DNA from: Spongospora subterranea f. sp. subterranea
Lineage: Eukaryota; Endomyxa: Phytomyxea; Phytomyxea; Plasmodiophorida
Assembly: GCA_049724395.1 (NCBI GenBank)
Contig: JAUGWO010000164.1
Coordinates: forward strand, 1 to 30,737
Reading direction: 5' to 3'
DNA length: 30,737 nt
Every line of letters starts with the position of its first letter. Within the stretch, counting starts at the first letter, position 1. Positions 28,741 to 30,737 of the stretch are shown here, piece after piece. The position numbers were made by a program, and so were the translations under genes. The notes under the pieces were generated by a model that had not been told where the DNA came from, ran no database searches, and was given only the letters and a program-made list of their open reading frames with translations.

Positions 28741-29050
28741 TGATCGTGTCCTTGCCGTTGATCTCTCATATTGGGTGGTGAAAGTTTCAGAACAACCAGG
28801 CGCAAGTTCATTCATAATCCAACGATGCAATACCTTTTCTACAACTGCACCAATGCTTCATCGTTGGGACTAAAATTCGTATTCGCGCATGACCGAATAT
28901 CGCGCAAGAACGGTGCAACCGATTCAACGATTCGGAAACACACTCGCACTCAGAAACGCTCACATACGAACCAGATCAACATGGCATTTTTTAGCTTCTG
29001 CGATATTAGGATTCATGTGTATGTCACTACCGAATGACATGGAACAAATC
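28741..29050. other. no gene recognised between gypsy F and the copia element
   Basis: Short open frames only. A CACACTCGCACTCAGAAACGCTCACA stretch (split here: CACACTCGCACTCAG, AAACGCTCACA) near 28940 is mildly repetitive. The border of the copia element is not visible; its LTR was not identified. Confidence 0.35.
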
Positions 29051-30737
29051 CGTTAGAAACGCCTGTCGGGACCTTCTACCGATCTGACTCCAACCAACAT
29101 TCGCGATGATGTCATCTCGCTCCTACGGCGAATGGCAGTAACGGAGAAAGCGTCGGGCATGGATAATGGATATGCGATGCAGACGAACGTCGCTAGAGGC
29201 GACGATGAAGAGCCGGTAATGGGAGATTCAGAGGCAACTGCTATAAATGCGGGAGGCTTGGGCATATTGCAAAAACGCGGAAATGGCACCGATAGTGGAG
29301 GTGCGCATTTGCAATGATGACCATGACGCTGTCGAGTGGAGAGAATCCGAGGAAGGGCGCGAGGAGATCGCATTGAAGTGCACGGGCGCGGTGGGGTCGT
29401 GCTGCACACGGCGTCGGGAAACTACGTCACGATAGCAGCTGGGTTTGCCCCCGATGCCGTCGCGATTTTATTGGCGATCAGGGCGGCACTCTCAAAGCTA
29501 GGAGATGACGCGGAACAGCGGGAGACCACTAGATCATCAGAGTTAGTTTATCAGGATGGTAAGGTCCTGATGACCGGATCAGTTCGGGGAGGGTTGCTTT
29601 ATGTGGGCTTGCACAGTCAGCAAGATTTTGCTGAGGGGGCGGCCTTGGTCTCCCCCAGTAAACTTCCAAACCAAGGCACTGAAATCCTCATTGAGCTCGC
29701 ACATGAGCGACTGTGCGACCTCAGTATTCAAACACTTGCAAGGATGAACATTCACCAGATAGTCGATGGTTTGCGAATTCGGGTTATGGACCATGCGGCT
29801 AAGTGCAAATGCAGAATTGTGCGTTCAAGCAAACCTGAAAACATCACCGGCTCCGAAGCATCGTACTCGCAATGTACGACCAGCTCAAGTGATCGGCACC
29901 GATTTGCAATCGTTTTCGATCTGTGCTTTGGAGCCGTTGATGTTTTCAGGTTTGCTTCGACGCAAATTCTGCATTTGCACAATGCAAATCGGTGCCGATC
30001 ACTTGAGCTGGTCGTACATTGCGAGTACGATGCTTCGGAGCCGGTGATGTTTTCAGGTTTGCTTCAACGCAAATTCTGCATTTGCACTTAGCCGCATGGT
30101 CCATAACCCCACATAAAGCAACCCTCCCCAAACTGATCCGGTCATCCGATTTGCAATCGTTTCCGATCAGAAGTCACGACGGTAAACGATATATGGGCAT
30201 ATGGGTTGATCACTTCAGCATTGGCGGCGACTGTGAAAATGGAAAGAAAGTCAGAAACAGAACGGCCAATTCTCAGAAGATTCGAACGCCTATCTGGACA
30301 AATCGTTCAGGTGTTTCGGGCAGATCAAGGTGGAAAATTCATTCGGAGCCAAGGCCTGTACACAGCTGGAATCTATCAGGAATATTCCGATACCCAACAG
30401 CAAAGGCAGTTCCAGCAGCAGCTTATCGAGTTGTCGAATCATTATCACCGCCAAGTGCTGATACCATGATGAACCGGAAACCGAAAGTTCGCCTGCCAGA
30501 TCCATTTGACAGTTCCCGATCGACATTACTGGGATTCATCAACCGAATCAACATGGTGATCATACGCAAACTGACCCACAGATTGGCACAACCGATAAGG
30601 TGATGCTCTCGTGGGTGACCAAGCAAGTCGGCTGGTTCAGGGCACGTCAACAGCAGATTCTTTATTCCTAACATTCGCAGCACCGTCGCAGTTTCGCCAT
30701 TTCTGACAAGAATGGCCTCTTGTCAACTCCTTGCAAC
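29050..30737 (+). mobile_element. Ty1/copia element, gag-pol middle part, fossil
   Basis: Plus-strand coding shows a GAG-pre-integrase domain at about 29545-29790 (VRGGLLYVGLHS, then HERLCDLSIQTLARMNIHQI, matching LWHxRLGHLSxxTLxxL). An integrase core follows at about 30190-30470 (VFRADQGGKF, with the Asp before GGxF). Between them the zinc-binding segment (CKCRICVEANLKTSPAPKHR and VIGTDL) occurs in repeated, partly inverted copies. The order fits copia, where integrase precedes reverse transcriptase. The window ends before the integrase is complete. Broken, with several breaks and local rearrangement. It is not evidently the same insertion as the copia end at 1-265. Confidence 0.75.
29785..30104. 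repeat. palindrome inside the copia integrase start
   Basis: Positions 29785-29907 and 29983-30104 are inverted copies of about 122 bp, well over 90% identical by eye, separated by 75 bp. Part of that spacer (29929-29980) is a third, direct copy of the segment 30030-30088, sharing GATGTTTTCAGGTTTGCTTC. The arms encode the zinc-binding start of the copia integrase. A further short inverted match pairs 29577-29607 with about 30107-30140, and GATTTGCAATCGTTT recurs at 29901 and 30149. Confidence 0.85.

Noticed and set aside
1-30737. Host genes, secreted effectors, tRNA or rRNA
   Set aside because: I looked for signal-peptide-led frames, tRNA B-box-like motifs and rRNA cores on both strands and found none I could support.

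Overview
The window is a repeat graveyard with no intact host gene that I can recognise. Almost everything readable is a transposable element or a piece of one: at least six Ty3/gypsy fossils on both strands, two Ty1/copia pieces (one at each edge), a DDE transposase gene with one frameshift, a truncated PIF/Harbinger transposase, a hAT-like GTAC-rich element, a long-TIR element carrying a spliced gene, a small TA-flanked MITE, a 37-bp minisatellite and several large inverted repeats. I saw no tRNA, rRNA or CRISPR array.

The organism is a eukaryote with short introns. The gypsy pol at 25.4-28.7 kb and the minus-strand one at 0.3-1.9 kb have RNase H and integrase tail styles that I associate with oomycetes (for example an RWRGPY...VHGDR block before a chromodomain). 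Other gypsy copies look like fungal chromoviruses, the DDE transposase is of a kind I know mainly from fungi, and the Harbinger is of the kind shared by plants and oomycetes. I favour an oomycete, with an early-diverging fungus as the alternative. This is inference from element families, not from a host gene.

Layout. 1-270: 3' end of a copia element and its LTR. 270-1935 (-): gypsy A. 2355-4392 (+): DDE transposase. 4505-5300: GTAC-rich hAT-like element. 5392-8944 (+): gypsy B with a 175-bp LTR. 8945-10831 (-): gypsy C, whose LTR is split by a 1.25-kb insertion with a CTAACG target duplication. 10832-13275 (+): gypsy D. 13.2-13.9 kb: tandem repeats. 13.96-15.11 kb: unrecognised gene copy A inside ~170-bp inverted arms. 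15488-17350 (-): gypsy E. 17.6-18.3 kb (+): a further integrase tail. 18.3-19.0 kb: nothing clear. 19.0-19.8 kb (-): unrecognised coding pieces. 19.82-20.55 kb: inverted-repeat-bounded segment with a 115-bp duplication. 20.58-21.24 kb: gene copy B, related to copy A. 21422-21828: minisatellite. 22.1-23.02 kb (-): Harbinger. 23.07-25.00 kb: large inverted repeat enclosing a 1.13-kb long-TIR element and a MITE. 25.4-28.74 kb (+): gypsy F. 29.05-30.74 kb (+): copia with an internal palindrome.

The genes do not act together as a pathway. The relations that matter are nesting and duplication. The elements of most interest are the 23.38-24.51 kb TIR element with its protease-like and zinc-knuckle gene, the unnamed gene present as copies A and B, and the widely spaced DDE transposase.
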